Positions 17,457 through 26,191 of a stretch of 64,000 nt of DNA are shown here, one piece after another. The notes below the pieces were generated by a model. The model searched no databases and was not told the origin of the DNA. It saw only the letters and a program-made list of their open reading frames with translations. This DNA is from Bryobacteraceae bacterium (GTDB lineage Bacteria; Acidobacteriota; Terriglobia; Bryobacterales; Bryobacteraceae): the NCBI GenBank assembly GCA_947458745.1, contig CANGYQ010000001.1, positions 496,001 through 560,000 on the forward strand, in the 5' to 3' direction. Position numbers and translations under genes: made by a program. Every line of letters begins with the position of its first letter. Within the stretch, counting starts at the first letter, position 1.

Positions 17457-18239
17457 CTATTTTTGCGCGATGCGTTGGCGGAGGTTGCTGATGGCGGATT
17501 GCATGGCGCCGCGGTAGACGGCGGAGTCTGCGCCCCAGCTGATGACGTTGAAGCCGATCTTTAGCCATTGGTCGGCTTGTTCCATGGCGCCGGGTTGGAT
17601 GCCGGCTTGTTTGCCATGCTTACGGGTGGCGGCGATTACTTTGTCCAGGGCTTCCAGGAAGCGCGGGTTCTGAAATTCAGCCGGGATGCCCATTTGGGTC
17701 GAAAGGTCAAAGTGGCCCACCCAGAGGTTGTCGACGCCTGGCGTGGCGGCGATGGCGTCGGCGTTCTCGACACCCAGCGGGGATTCGATCTGGCAGATGA
17801 CGACGCTTGATTCGTTGATGTCGCGGAAGTACTTCACTGGTTCGAGCGGCAGAAAGTCGGTATGCGCGGTCCCGATGCCGACGCCGCGGCTGCCCATGGG
17901 GGCAAATTTTACGGCTTGCACGATGCGGGCGGCTTCTTCCGGGGTCTGCACGTTGCCGATCATCACACCCAGCGCTCCGGCGTCCATGATGCGGGCCAGG
18001 AAGTGATACTGCGGCTGGGGCACGCGCACGAAGGGGGCGTAGCCGGCGGCCTTGGAATAGGCGATGAGATCCGCGACGCGTTCGACGCCGAAGCAGGAAT
18101 GCTCCATGTCGTAGATGACGAAGTCGAGGTCGAGCGAATCGAGAATCTTGGCCATGCCGCGGGTGCCGAACTCCCACACCATGTGGCCAATGGGGATGCG
18201 GCCTTCGGCCAGGGCCTGGCGGTAACGGTTAACTTTCAT
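17457..18239 (-). CDS. HpcH/HpaI family aldolase
   Basis: Predicted 260 aa. FVIYDMEHSCFG, PFVRVPQPQYH (catalytic Arg region), GALGVMIGNVQTPEEA, CQIESPLGVENADAIA and LWVGHFDLSTQMGIP (metal-binding Glu and Asp) define the class II pyruvate aldolase family that includes 4-hydroxy-2-oxoheptanedioate and 2-keto-3-deoxyglucarate aldolases. It would cleave a 2-keto acid to pyruvate and an aldehyde in the cytoplasm. The real substrate is not evident. Its start overlaps the dehydrogenase stop by four bases, so the two probably act in one catabolic route for a sugar acid or hydroxy acid. Confidence 0.85.
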   Translation of the reverse strand: MKVNRYRQALAEGRIPIGHMVWEFGTRGMAKILDSLDLDFVIYDMEHSCFGVERVADLIAYSKAAGYAPFVRVPQPQYHFLARIMDAGALGVMIGNVQTPEEAARIVQAVKFAPMGSRGVGIGTAHTDFLPLEPVKYFRDINESSVVICQIESPLGVENADAIAATPGVDNLWVGHFDLSTQMGIPAEFQNPRFLEALDKVIAATRKHGKQAGIQPGAMEQADQWLKIGFNVISWGADSAVYRGAMQSAISNLRQRIAQK

Positions 18240-19270
18240 GAACGGAAACGCTCCAGTTTGTTGAGGAAGCCCTCGCGGCCGAGGACCTGCTTATTGACGA
18301 TCGCGGCCGGCACGGCACCACGCGCCACGGTGACGATGTTATCGCAAGCTTCCAGACTGTTGTCGCGCGCGATTTCGAGCGTCCAGGGTAGGCCGTGGGG
18401 CGTGAAGATGGTGTTGGGGCATTCGCGCAACGGATGGTCGAGCGGCAGCGGCTCCGTCTCAAAGACGTCCAGGCCCGCGCCCGCAATCCAGCCTTCGTTC
18501 AGCGCGCGGACCAGCGGCTGATGCTGCACGATGGGGCCGCGGGCGGTGTTGATCAAGTAGGCGGTGGGCTTCATCATCCGCAGTTCCGGTTCACCCACCA
18601 GGCCGCGGGTTTGCGCGTTCAGGAAGGTGTTGACGGCCAGATAGTCGCTTTGGCGGAAGAGGGTTTCTTTGTCGACCAGTTCGATGTTCAGCGCGGCGGC
18701 TTGGGCTTTGTCGATGTAGGGGTCATGCGCGATCAAGGCTCCGAAGCCGAGCGACTGGACCATGCTGAACAGTTCGCGCGCAATGTTGCCGCAGCCGAGC
18801 GAGCCCAGGACGCGGCCCTTGATGTTCCAGCCGAGCGACGGCAGGTCGCCGCGCCAGCCGCCGCGCCGGACCAGCGCGTCTTGCTTGACCAGGTTCGTCG
18901 AGAGAGCCATCAGCAGCGTCAGGATCGCTTCGGCCACCGGACGCTTCACCGCTTGCGGTGTGATGGCGAGGGCGATCTCGTTGTCGGTGATGGCGTCGGT
19001 GTCGATCATGTCGTAGCCCACGCCCCAACGCGAGATCAGGGCCAGGCGATGGACGCCGGTGACGCTTTCGCGGGTGAACTTGGTGGCCAGGGCGAAGATG
19101 GCGTCGTAACGGTCGCAGGCCTCGGGCGTGGCGACGTTGCCGGGCATGGCCGGCATCTCTTCCCAGGCAACGCCCGCGGGCCCGAGGACGGACTCCAGTT
19201 CCTTTTCAAACTTGCCGCGGGCTTCAACGAAGAAGTCCGGCGTGATGCCGACACGAAAGGTAGCGCTCAT
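18236..19270 (-). CDS. D-isomer-specific 2-hydroxyacid dehydrogenase
   Basis: Predicted 344 aa. It has the Rossmann motif VLGSLGCGNIAREL, the substrate/catalytic Arg in LINTARGPIV, the Glu in AGLDVFETEPLPLDHPL, and the catalytic His in TIFTPHGLPWT. RWGVGYDMIDTDAI is also typical of the PGDH/GRHPR family. It should reduce a 2-keto acid or oxidise a D-2-hydroxy acid with NAD(P). It is the first gene of a two-gene operon with the aldolase. The ATG is clear and the promoter should lie in the 103-base gap shared with the divergent RidA gene. Confidence 0.85.
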   Translation of the reverse strand: MSATFRVGITPDFFVEARGKFEKELESVLGPAGVAWEEMPAMPGNVATPEACDRYDAIFALATKFTRESVTGVHRLALISRWGVGYDMIDTDAITDNEIALAITPQAVKRPVAEAILTLLMALSTNLVKQDALVRRGGWRGDLPSLGWNIKGRVLGSLGCGNIARELFSMVQSLGFGALIAHDPYIDKAQAAALNIELVDKETLFRQSDYLAVNTFLNAQTRGLVGEPELRMMKPTAYLINTARGPIVQHQPLVRALNEGWIAGAGLDVFETEPLPLDHPLRECPNTIFTPHGLPWTLEIARDNSLEACDNIVTVARGAVPAAIVNKQVLGREGFLNKLERFRS

Positions 19271-19373
19271 GTGCAGCGTGATTATATCGAGCTGGTGACG
19301 GTGGTGGGGTGCCGATTTTGGGGCGGCCGCGTTGCCGGGCTGGGCCGCCTTTCGCTACGCTGAAGTCTCACCC

Positions 19374-19811
19374 ATGACTCCCCAACAGATTGCCGAATCG
19401 CTCGGCCTCACTTTTGAGAAACAGACGCCCGGGTACCTGAACCTCTGCATCCGCTCTGGCAACCAGCTGATCTCCTCCGGCCATGTCAGCACCCTGAAAG
19501 GCAAGCTGGGCGTCGACCTGGCGACCGAACAGGGCTACAGCGCGGCGCGCGATTGCGTGGCCAAGATTCTGAATTCGGTGTGGAACGCGCATGGCACGCT
19601 GGACGGTCTCCGCGTCGTCAAGGTGCTGGGCTGCGTTAACTCCGCGCCCGACTTTATTGAGCACCACCTGGTGATCAACGGCGCTTCGGACTTGCTGCAC
19701 GAGATTTTCGGCAAGACCGGCAACGGCTATCATGCGCGGTCCGCGCTGGGCTTTGCTTCGCTGCCCACCGGTGTCGCGGTGGAAGTGGAAGCGGTGTTCG
19801 AGATTCTTTAG
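19374..19811 (+). CDS. RidA/YjgF family protein
   Basis: Predicted 145 aa from ATG at 19374 (a GTG/ATG further up at 19332 is in frame but adds residues absent from the family). NQLISSGHVSTLKGKLGVDL, ARDCVAKILNSVWNAHGTLD, VKVLGCVNSAPDFIEHHLVI and ARSALGFASLPTGVAVEVEA match the RidA-like (YjgF/YER057c/UK114) fold, in its longer 150-aa subfamily. These deaminate reactive enamines/imines or act as small-molecule binding trimers. The Arg of the family's active site is in ARSALG. It is divergent from the dehydrogenase operon. Confidence 0.85.
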   Translation: MTPQQIAESLGLTFEKQTPGYLNLCIRSGNQLISSGHVSTLKGKLGVDLATEQGYSAARDCVAKILNSVWNAHGTLDGLRVVKVLGCVNSAPDFIEHHLVINGASDLLHEIFGKTGNGYHARSALGFASLPTGVAVEVEAVFEIL

Positions 19812-19892
19812 CTTCAGCGCGGCGAGTATTGGGTAGACTCCGCTCCATTCTGTCGCAGCTCGGTGTGAGGCGTTCGGCTGGTTTGGAGGGCG

Positions 19893-20036
19893 GTGTCTCG
19901 TGTCTACTGGCCCGTGCTGATGCTCCTGCTGCTGCGGGCTTCGATGCGCGTTATCGCCATGCGGGCTGAGCGGGCGATGCTGATGGGTGGCATGAGGCCG
20001 AAGCCGCGAGGGCCGGCCCCCGAGCGCGAATTCTAA
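19893..20036 (+). CDS. Possible small membrane protein (47 aa)
   Basis: GTG at 19893 is preceded at 19886-19890 by GGAGGG-type bases. The peptide starts VSRVYWPVLMLLLLRASMRV, a short hydrophobic helix, followed by a basic tail ending in PAPEREF. It sits alone between ridA and the MgtE-like gene (19812-20153 otherwise holds nothing else I can support). The spacing to the ribosome binding site is short and there is no known family, so this is tentative. Confidence 0.3.
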   Translation: MSRVYWPVLMLLLLRASMRVIAMRAERAMLMGGMRPKPRGPAPEREF

Positions 20037-20113
20037 ATTCGCTAAGTTATTCATTCGTTGGCTCTACGTGGGGGCCTTGCCAGCCGCCCGTGCCGTGCCT
20101 CATAGTGGAGAGA

Positions 20114-20128
20114 GGCGGAAACTCCGCC
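20114..20128 (+). promoter_or_regulatory. Hairpin before the MgtE-like gene
   Basis: GGCGGA (20114-20119) and TCCGCC (20123-20128) form a perfect 6-bp stem with loop AAC, followed by CTTT. It lies 25 bases before the ATG at 20154. It could terminate upstream transcription or sit in the 5' leader of the metal-transport operon. No known riboswitch fold is recognised. Confidence 0.25.
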
Positions 20129-20153
20129 CTTTACCGATGGGCCCAGGCACTTC

Positions 20154-21392
20154 ATGGACGGCATCCTCTACCTCACCGAACTCGTGGGGCTCAAGGTCAT
20201 GGACCTTCGAGGCCGGACGCTGGGCCGTGTCCGTGACGCGGCGGTAATTCCACTGATCGATCCGGACCGGATCGATCGCTTTCTGGTCGGTGGCGGCCAA
20301 ACGTGGCTCACCATCCGCCACGATCAAGTCCGCGAGATTTCGCTTGATGGCATTCACCTGGCGGACGAGCAGCTGACGCCCTACCATTCCGACGAATATC
20401 TGCTCCGGGTGGTGCGGGATTTGCTGGATCAGCAGATCATCGACGCCCATGGCCGCAAGGTGGTCCGCGTCACCGATGTCACCTTCCGCATCCAGCGGCA
20501 TGGCGCGGGCGAGATCTTGAAGATTGAAGACATCGACATCGGTATCCGCAGCATTTTCCGGCGTCTGGCGCAGGGTGTGCTGCCGCCGCGGTGGGTGCGC
20601 CGGGTGCAGCGGCCGATTGCGCCGCATTCGATCGATTGGAAGACGTGCAGCATTGTCGAAGCCGACCCGATGCGGCGGCTGCGCCTGAATTTGTCCAACC
20701 GGCTGCTGGAAGAGATGCACCCGGCTGATTTGGCGGACATTGTCGAAGAACTGGGTCCGGATGACCGCGAGGCCATCTTTTCCGGCCTGACCAGTGATAT
20801 GGCCGCCGAGACGCTCTCTGAGATGGACCCGGATATCCAGGCCTCCATCATGGAGTCACTGGAGACTGAAAAGGCGGCTGACATTGTCGAGGAGATGTCG
20901 CCGGACCAGGCCGCAGACTTGTTGAGCGAGCTGGAGACCGAAACCGCGGGCGAGATTCTGGATGAGATGGAAGATGAGCCCAAGGGCGACATCGAAGAAC
21001 TGCTGGAGTTCCGGGAAGACAGCGCCGGTGGCCTGATGAACACCGAGTATGTCGCCCTGCCCGCCACCGCTACCGTGGGCGACGCGCTGAAGGCGCTGGT
21101 GGAAAACGAAGATCTGCTGGAAACGCTGAATACGTTGCTGCTGGTGTCGGAGGGCGACAAACTGGTGGCCACGGTTCCCTTGGCCCGATTGCTGCTGCAG
21201 GATGCCAGCATGCCGTTGCGCCAGTTGGCCTCGGAGCCCCTGATCAAGGCTAAGGTGCACGACCGCCAGCACCGCGTGGCGGAGATGTTCGACAAGTACA
21301 ACCTGCTCTGCCTGCCGGTGGTGGATAACGACGGTGTGCTGAGCGGCATCATCACCGCTGATGACATTATTTCGCTGCTGAGGAACGAATGA
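20154..21392 (+). CDS. PRC-barrel / MgtE N-domain / CBS-pair sensor protein without transport domain
   Basis: Predicted 412 aa. Residues about 5-70 and 85-145 are two PRC-barrel-like repeats (VGLKVMDLRGRTLGRVRDAA; DQQIIDAHGRKVVRVTDVTF). Residues about 175-300 are the acidic MgtE intracellular N domain (MHPADLADIVEELGPDDREA, MSPDQAADLLSELETETAGE, FREDSAGGLMNTEYVALPA). A CBS pair completes the protein, ending PVVDNDGVLSGIITADDIIS. In MgtE these domains sense cytosolic Mg2+ and gate the channel, but here no membrane domain follows. Instead the stop overlaps the Nramp-type gene by four bases. Most likely a cytoplasmic metal sensor that controls that transporter. Confidence 0.85.
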   Translation: MDGILYLTELVGLKVMDLRGRTLGRVRDAAVIPLIDPDRIDRFLVGGGQTWLTIRHDQVREISLDGIHLADEQLTPYHSDEYLLRVVRDLLDQQIIDAHGRKVVRVTDVTFRIQRHGAGEILKIEDIDIGIRSIFRRLAQGVLPPRWVRRVQRPIAPHSIDWKTCSIVEADPMRRLRLNLSNRLLEEMHPADLADIVEELGPDDREAIFSGLTSDMAAETLSEMDPDIQASIMESLETEKAADIVEEMSPDQAADLLSELETETAGEILDEMEDEPKGDIEELLEFREDSAGGLMNTEYVALPATATVGDALKALVENEDLLETLNTLLLVSEGDKLVATVPLARLLLQDASMPLRQLASEPLIKAKVHDRQHRVAEMFDKYNLLCLPVVDNDGVLSGIITADDIISLLRNE

Positions 21393-22642
21393 TTCGCCTC
21401 TTCCAGCGGTTCCGCTATCACATCCTGGTCTTCTTTTCGGTGATTGGGCCGGGCTTTATCACCGCGGTGGTGGATAACGATGCGGGTGGGATTTATACCT
21501 ATTCGCAAGCGGGTGCCAAGTATGGCTACCTGCCGCTTTGGACCCTGCTGCCGATTACGCTGCTGCTGATCGTCACCCAGGAGATGTGCAGCCGGATGGG
21601 TGCGGTGACGGGCAAGGGGCTTTCGGATCTGATCCGGGAAGAGTTCGGCCTGCGGACCACGTTTGCCATGATGGCCGCACTAGTGGCCGCCAATCTCACC
21701 AACGTGATGGCCAACTTTGCGGGCATTGCCAGTTCGCTGGAGCTGTTTCATATCAGCCGCTATATCTCGGTGCCGATTGGTGCCGTGCTGGTGTGGCTGC
21801 TGGTGGTGAAGGGTACCTATGAGCGGGTGGAGAAAGTGTTTCTATTGGCCACGCTGGCCTATGTGGGCTACATCATTTCCGGCATTCTGGTGAAGCCTGA
21901 TTGGCGGGAGGCGGCACTGTATAGTGTCCGGCCGGTGCTGATGCTGGAGCCCGGTTATCTGACCATGCTGATCGGCATGGTGGGTACGTCGGTGGCCCCG
22001 TGGATGCAGTTTTATTTGCAGGCGGCGATTGTCGAAAAAGGCATTAGCGCCAAGGACTACAAGCAATCCCGCGTGGAAGTGATCGTGGGATGCGTGGTGA
22101 TGACGGTGATCGCGTTTTTCATCATCGTGGCCTGCGCCGGGGCGATCTGGTCCAACGGACCGCGCGACATCAAGGATGCGGCGGACGCGGCGCTGGGCTT
22201 GAAGCCGTTTGGCCCGTATGCGTTTCTGCTGTTCGCCGGTGGTCTGTTTAACGCCTCTCTGTTTGCGGCGTGCATCTTGCCGCTGTCGACTTCGTACACG
22301 GTTTGTGAGGGGCTGGGGTTTGAGGCGGGGGTCAACCGGACGTTTAGCGAGGCCCCGATTTTTTACGGTTTGTTCACGTTTCTGATTGTGGCGGGTGCGG
22401 GCGTGATCCTGCTGCCGGGTTTTCCGCTGGTGAAGATGATCCTGTTCAGCCAGGTGCTGAACGGCGTACTGCTGCCATTCGTGCTAATCTTCATGATTCT
22501 ACTGGTCAACAAACCGCGGCTGATGAAGGAATGGACCAATTCGCACGGGTACAACGTGGTGGCTTGGGTGGCGGTGGCGGTAATGATCGGTTTGACGCTG
22601 GCATTGGTGGGGATTACGGTGAAGGATCTGCTCCAAATTTGA
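21389..22642 (+). CDS. Nramp-family divalent metal transporter with altered metal-site motifs
   Basis: Predicted 417 aa with about 11 hydrophobic segments. The overall Nramp pattern is visible (IGPGFITAVVDNDAGGIYTY in TM1; TSVAPWMQFYLQAAIVEKG in TM6). Canonical Mn/Fe transporters carry DPGN in TM1 and an A/G-x-M-PH motif in TM6; here TM1 reads DNDA and the TM6 methionine is Ala (VAPW). Loss of that methionine is expected to weaken selectivity for transition metals and favour Mg2+ or another hard ion. The gene is coupled to the MgtE-like sensor gene upstream, which supports Mg2+ as a substrate. This is inference; uptake of Mn remains possible. Confidence 0.8.
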   Translation: MIRLFQRFRYHILVFFSVIGPGFITAVVDNDAGGIYTYSQAGAKYGYLPLWTLLPITLLLIVTQEMCSRMGAVTGKGLSDLIREEFGLRTTFAMMAALVAANLTNVMANFAGIASSLELFHISRYISVPIGAVLVWLLVVKGTYERVEKVFLLATLAYVGYIISGILVKPDWREAALYSVRPVLMLEPGYLTMLIGMVGTSVAPWMQFYLQAAIVEKGISAKDYKQSRVEVIVGCVVMTVIAFFIIVACAGAIWSNGPRDIKDAADAALGLKPFGPYAFLLFAGGLFNASLFAACILPLSTSYTVCEGLGFEAGVNRTFSEAPIFYGLFTFLIVAGAGVILLPGFPLVKMILFSQVLNGVLLPFVLIFMILLVNKPRLMKEWTNSHGYNVVAWVAVAVMIGLTLALVGITVKDLLQI

Positions 22643-22687
22643 GAATGCCGGTGAATATGAGCTCAGTGCATATAGAATCGAGATTGG

Positions 22688-23419
22688 ATGCTTGAAGTCT
22701 GCGGCCTAACCGATCCCGGGTGCGTGCGCGCCAACAACGAAGACTATTTTCTGGTGGAACCGGAACTTGGCCTTTTTCTGGTGGCGGATGGCATGGGCGG
22801 AGCTCAAGCCGGGGAGCATGCCTCGCGGCTGGCGTCCGATTTTGTGCGCGACAAGGTACGGTTGTCCCCCTTGCCGTCAACGGAACTGCTGGTGCAGGCG
22901 GTGCAGGAAGCCAACCAGGCCGTCATGCAAGCGGCGGCGCGGAACCCGCAGTTGGAAGGCATGGGCACTACGCTCGTTGCCGCCTGGTATTTTGTCCCGG
23001 CGGACGGGGCCGAACCGGAGTTGCTGGTGGCCAGCGTGGGTGACAGCCGCGCTTATGTTTGTGACGACCGGGGCTTGCGCGAAGTGACCGACGATCAGAC
23101 TTGGGTGAACGAGATTGGCCGCCGCCTGGGTATTGACGATGCCACCTTGAAGGTGCATCCGATGCGCCACGTGTTGACCATGGCCATTGGTGTCAGCCAA
23201 CCGCTGCGCGTCAACACCTACCGCATCTCCCTGCGCCCCGGTGTCCAGGTGCTGCTGTGCAGCGATGGTCTGCACGGGGTGATTCCGGCCTCCATCATCT
23301 CCGAAGGCTTAATGAACAACGCCCGGAACCTGGAAGAGAAGTGCAGGTTTCTGGTGGATGCCGCCCGCAGTGCCGGCGGACCGGACAACATAACTACGGT
23401 GATCGTTCGCGCCAGCTAA
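22688..23419 (+). CDS. PP2C-family serine/threonine protein phosphatase
   Basis: Predicted 243 aa. All PP2C motifs are present in order: GCVRANNEDYFL, LVADGMGGAQAGEHAS, GMGTTLVAAW, ASVGDSRAYVCDD, LLCSDGLHGVI and GGPDNITTVIVRAS, with the metal-binding Asp residues intact. It dephosphorylates Ser/Thr on proteins in the cytoplasm. It is probably a counterpart to Hanks-type kinases such as the one at 42732, although it is not in an operon with it. It begins 45 bases after the Nramp gene and may be independently transcribed. Confidence 0.9.
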   Translation: MLEVCGLTDPGCVRANNEDYFLVEPELGLFLVADGMGGAQAGEHASRLASDFVRDKVRLSPLPSTELLVQAVQEANQAVMQAAARNPQLEGMGTTLVAAWYFVPADGAEPELLVASVGDSRAYVCDDRGLREVTDDQTWVNEIGRRLGIDDATLKVHPMRHVLTMAIGVSQPLRVNTYRISLRPGVQVLLCSDGLHGVIPASIISEGLMNNARNLEEKCRFLVDAARSAGGPDNITTVIVRAS

Positions 23420-23549
23420 CGTTTTCTGAGCAAGGCGTTTCCCGCGAAGGCGCAAATAGCTTCTATTTTCCTGGCCCGCGCACGCGGAAGCGTGCTGGAA
23501 GTGACTGAAGTGAAGCGGTGATGGTAAACTGTTGAAGTAGTAGTTTAGT

Positions 23550-23625
23550 GGGCGGCTAGCTCAGTTGGGAGAGCACCACGTTCGCAACGTGGGGGTCGTG
23601 GGTTCGAATCCCATGCCGTCCACCA
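23550..23625 (+). tRNA. tRNA-Ala(CGC)
   Basis: A complete cloverleaf: acceptor GGGCGGC/GCCGTCC (one G-T), D stem GCTC/GAGC, anticodon stem CCACG/CGTGG with loop TTCGCAA (anticodon CGC at 23583-23585), T stem GTGGG/CCCAT with loop TTCGAAT. CCA is encoded (23623-23625). It reads GCG codons, which are frequent in this GC-rich genome. Confidence 0.95.
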
Positions 23626-23714
23626 GATCCTTCCCTGTTCGCATTTCCCCCTCAATCATTTCGTAGTTTGCGCTTCACCGCGTTTCAGTCCCATCGTGCT
23701 CTGCCGTTTTCAGT

Positions 23715-24986
23715 ATGATGGCCCTCGTGTCTCCTGCAAGCTTCCCGACTACGCGTCTCCTTCTGGTGTCCTTCTGCGCTTCACTCGCGCTGAGGGGAGC
23801 CGACTACTTCCCACCGCCGGATTCGGCGGGTGGCTGGAGGACGCTGAAGGATCCGGCGCAGATCCGGGCCACCACGGGCATCGATGTGAAGAAGCTGGAT
23901 GAGGCGTTTGACTACATCCAGCAGACGACTCAGCATGGCGGCCTGCTCGTCGTGCGGCACGGGCATTTGATTTACGAGCGGTACTTTGGCCGCGGGCATC
24001 GCGAGGCGTTGCCGGAATTGGCTTCGTGTGGCAAGGCGTTTACCAGTGTCGCGGTGGGCATCATGTTGCGGGAGAAGGCGGCGCAGTTTCCGGATGGGCT
24101 GGACCAGAAGGTGTTCACCGCGAAGTACCTGCCGGATACGCTGCCGCTGGATGACCCGCGCAAGGCGCAGATCACACTGGGGCAATTGCTTGCCATGTCG
24201 GCCGGTATTCGGGGCACCAATCCGGTCTACGTGAAGGGCGTCAAGCAGACCTGGGAGAACCCCACCGAAGACAACGGCCCGTATTCGACCACCGATAGCT
24301 TTGCCGCCAAGCAGACGCTGTGGTGTGCGCCGGGCGATTGCTACTCCTACGCGACGTCTTCCAGCCATCTGCCCGCCATGATCGTGCGGAAGCAGACGGG
24401 GATGGAGATGGAAGAGTACCTGCGGCAGAAGTTGACCCAGCCGCTGGGCTTTGGCAACTGGGGCTACGCCATGTACCGGCCCAAGCTGAAGGGCGGGATC
24501 GATGCCGACGGCCGGATGTTCCACACGCCAGGCGGGGGCAGCATCGCGGTGCGCTCAACGGACATGCTGCGGTTTGGCTACCTGATGCTGCATGAGGGGC
24601 GCTGGGGCAAGGAGCAGATTCTGACGCCGGAGTTCGCGCGGATGTGCGGCCGGATGGTGAAGTACAACCCGCACTTTACGCACAGCTTCAACTTCAACGT
24701 GAATGAGGACAAGCACCTCAATGGTGTGCCGGGCGATGCGTTCTGGAAGGGCGGGTCGGGTGGATATGCCATCTACATCGTGCCGTCGCTGGATCTGGTG
24801 ATCTGGAAGCTAGGCGGCAACGAAGGCCAGTACGACCCGGCGCTGACGCGGCTGCCGGTGAAGTATACCTACGACGGCTCGCGTGACAACTGGAAGCCGG
24901 GTGATCCGAAAGTGATTGGTGATGCCACGGGCAAGACGCTGCAAATGGTGGTGGCGGCAGTGGTGGACGCGAAAGGTGCAAAGTAG
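23715..24986 (+). CDS. Secreted serine hydrolase, beta-lactamase/class C family
   Basis: Predicted 423 aa with an N-terminal signal peptide (LLLVSFCASLALRGA). The SxxK motif is SCGK at residues 104-107, followed by the second-motif Tyr in YSYATSSS and a G-rich third motif in WKGGSGGYAIYIVP. This fits the 'serine hydrolase' family related to class C beta-lactamases and D-Ala-D-Ala carboxypeptidases or esterases (EstB type). Substrate unknown. The next gene, another exported hydrolase, starts nine bases downstream, so they are likely one operon. Confidence 0.85.
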   Translation: MMALVSPASFPTTRLLLVSFCASLALRGADYFPPPDSAGGWRTLKDPAQIRATTGIDVKKLDEAFDYIQQTTQHGGLLVVRHGHLIYERYFGRGHREALPELASCGKAFTSVAVGIMLREKAAQFPDGLDQKVFTAKYLPDTLPLDDPRKAQITLGQLLAMSAGIRGTNPVYVKGVKQTWENPTEDNGPYSTTDSFAAKQTLWCAPGDCYSYATSSSHLPAMIVRKQTGMEMEEYLRQKLTQPLGFGNWGYAMYRPKLKGGIDADGRMFHTPGGGSIAVRSTDMLRFGYLMLHEGRWGKEQILTPEFARMCGRMVKYNPHFTHSFNFNVNEDKHLNGVPGDAFWKGGSGGYAIYIVPSLDLVIWKLGGNEGQYDPALTRLPVKYTYDGSRDNWKPGDPKVIGDATGKTLQMVVAAVVDAKGAK

Positions 24987-24995
24987 GCGGACCCG

Positions 24996-26183
24996 ATGAA
25001 ACTGCTGCTGTCATCACTTGTATTCCTGCTCACGCTGGCTGGGGCGGATGTCCCCTGGAAGCTGGCGGAGCTTCAAAGACCTCCGCAATCCTGGGCCGCC
25101 ACCACGGAGGAGCCGGGGGTGAAAGCGGTCTGGCTGGCTGGCCCGGTGTATCAAGGCAAGCCGACGCGGGCGTTTGCCTATTACGGCATCCCGGCGGGAG
25201 CGGCCAAGGCTCCCGGAATGGTACTGATCCATGGCGGTGGGGGCACGGCGTTTGCCGAATGGGTCCGCATGTGGAATAGCCGTGGCTTTGCGGCGATCGC
25301 GATTGACACCGTGGGTACGCTGCCGGAAAAGGCGGCGCCGGATCAGTTGTGGAACCCCAAGCGGGCGCGGCATGCTGATTCCGGTCCCGCGGGCTGGGGA
25401 GACTTTTCGCACATCGACGCGCCGGTGGCAGACCAGTGGAGCTACCATGCGGTGGCGGTCTCGATTCTGGCGCACTCTTTCTTGCGCGCTCAGCCGGGGG
25501 TGGACCCCAAGCGCATCGGCGTCACGGGCATCAGTTGGGGTGGCTACCTGACGAGCATGGTGGCGAGTCTCGATCACCGGTTCCGCTTTGGCATCCCGAT
25601 CTATGGCTGTGGCTTTCTGGGTGAGGATTCGGCGTGGCTGAAGGACTTTGAAAAGCTCGGCCCGGAGCGGGCGGCCAAGTGGCTGAAGCTGTGGGATCCT
25701 TCCGCGTATCTGCCGCAAGGGCGCCGGCCCATGTTCTGGATCAACGGGACGAACGATTTCGCGTATGTCATGCCGTCGTGGCAAAAGTCCTACCGGCTGC
25801 CACGAGGTGAACGGTTGCTGAGCCTGCAGGTCCGCATGAAGCATAGCCATCCGGATGGAGCGAAGCCGGAAGAGATTTTCGCTTATGCGCAGGCGGCGCT
25901 CGCGGGCGGCGCACCGCTGATGGCATTGAGCCGCCAAGGGGTCACGCCGCAGGGCGAGGCGTGGGCCGTCTACCGGGGGGCTCGCTTGCCCGTGAAGGCG
26001 GAGCTCTGCTTTACCAGGGACACCGGCAAATGGCAGGAACGCAAGTGGGAGACGGTGGCGGCGAAGATTGATACCGACGCCCGCCGGGTTTCGGCAACGA
26101 TTCCGGCGGACGCCAAAGCGGCGTATCTCAACTTGATCGATGACCGGGGCCTGATCATCTCGACGGAGCACACGGTCCGCTGA
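24996..26183 (+). CDS. Secreted alpha/beta hydrolase (acetyl xylan esterase/dienelactone hydrolase-like)
   Basis: Predicted 395 aa, with a signal peptide (MKLLLSSLVFLLTLAGA). GMVLIHGGGGTAFAEWV is the oxyanion region and GVTGISWGGYLTSMVA carries the nucleophile Ser at about residue 181. A catalytic Asp is likely in FWINGTNDFAYV and the His in VRMKHSHPDG. A beta-rich C-terminal extension of about 100 residues follows. It probably cleaves esters on plant polymers or another exported substrate. Nine bases after the serine hydrolase gene. Confidence 0.8.
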   Translation: MKLLLSSLVFLLTLAGADVPWKLAELQRPPQSWAATTEEPGVKAVWLAGPVYQGKPTRAFAYYGIPAGAAKAPGMVLIHGGGGTAFAEWVRMWNSRGFAAIAIDTVGTLPEKAAPDQLWNPKRARHADSGPAGWGDFSHIDAPVADQWSYHAVAVSILAHSFLRAQPGVDPKRIGVTGISWGGYLTSMVASLDHRFRFGIPIYGCGFLGEDSAWLKDFEKLGPERAAKWLKLWDPSAYLPQGRRPMFWINGTNDFAYVMPSWQKSYRLPRGERLLSLQVRMKHSHPDGAKPEEIFAYAQAALAGGAPLMALSRQGVTPQGEAWAVYRGARLPVKAELCFTRDTGKWQERKWETVAAKIDTDARRVSATIPADAKAAYLNLIDDRGLIISTEHTVR

Positions 26184-26191
26184 GGGCGGCG

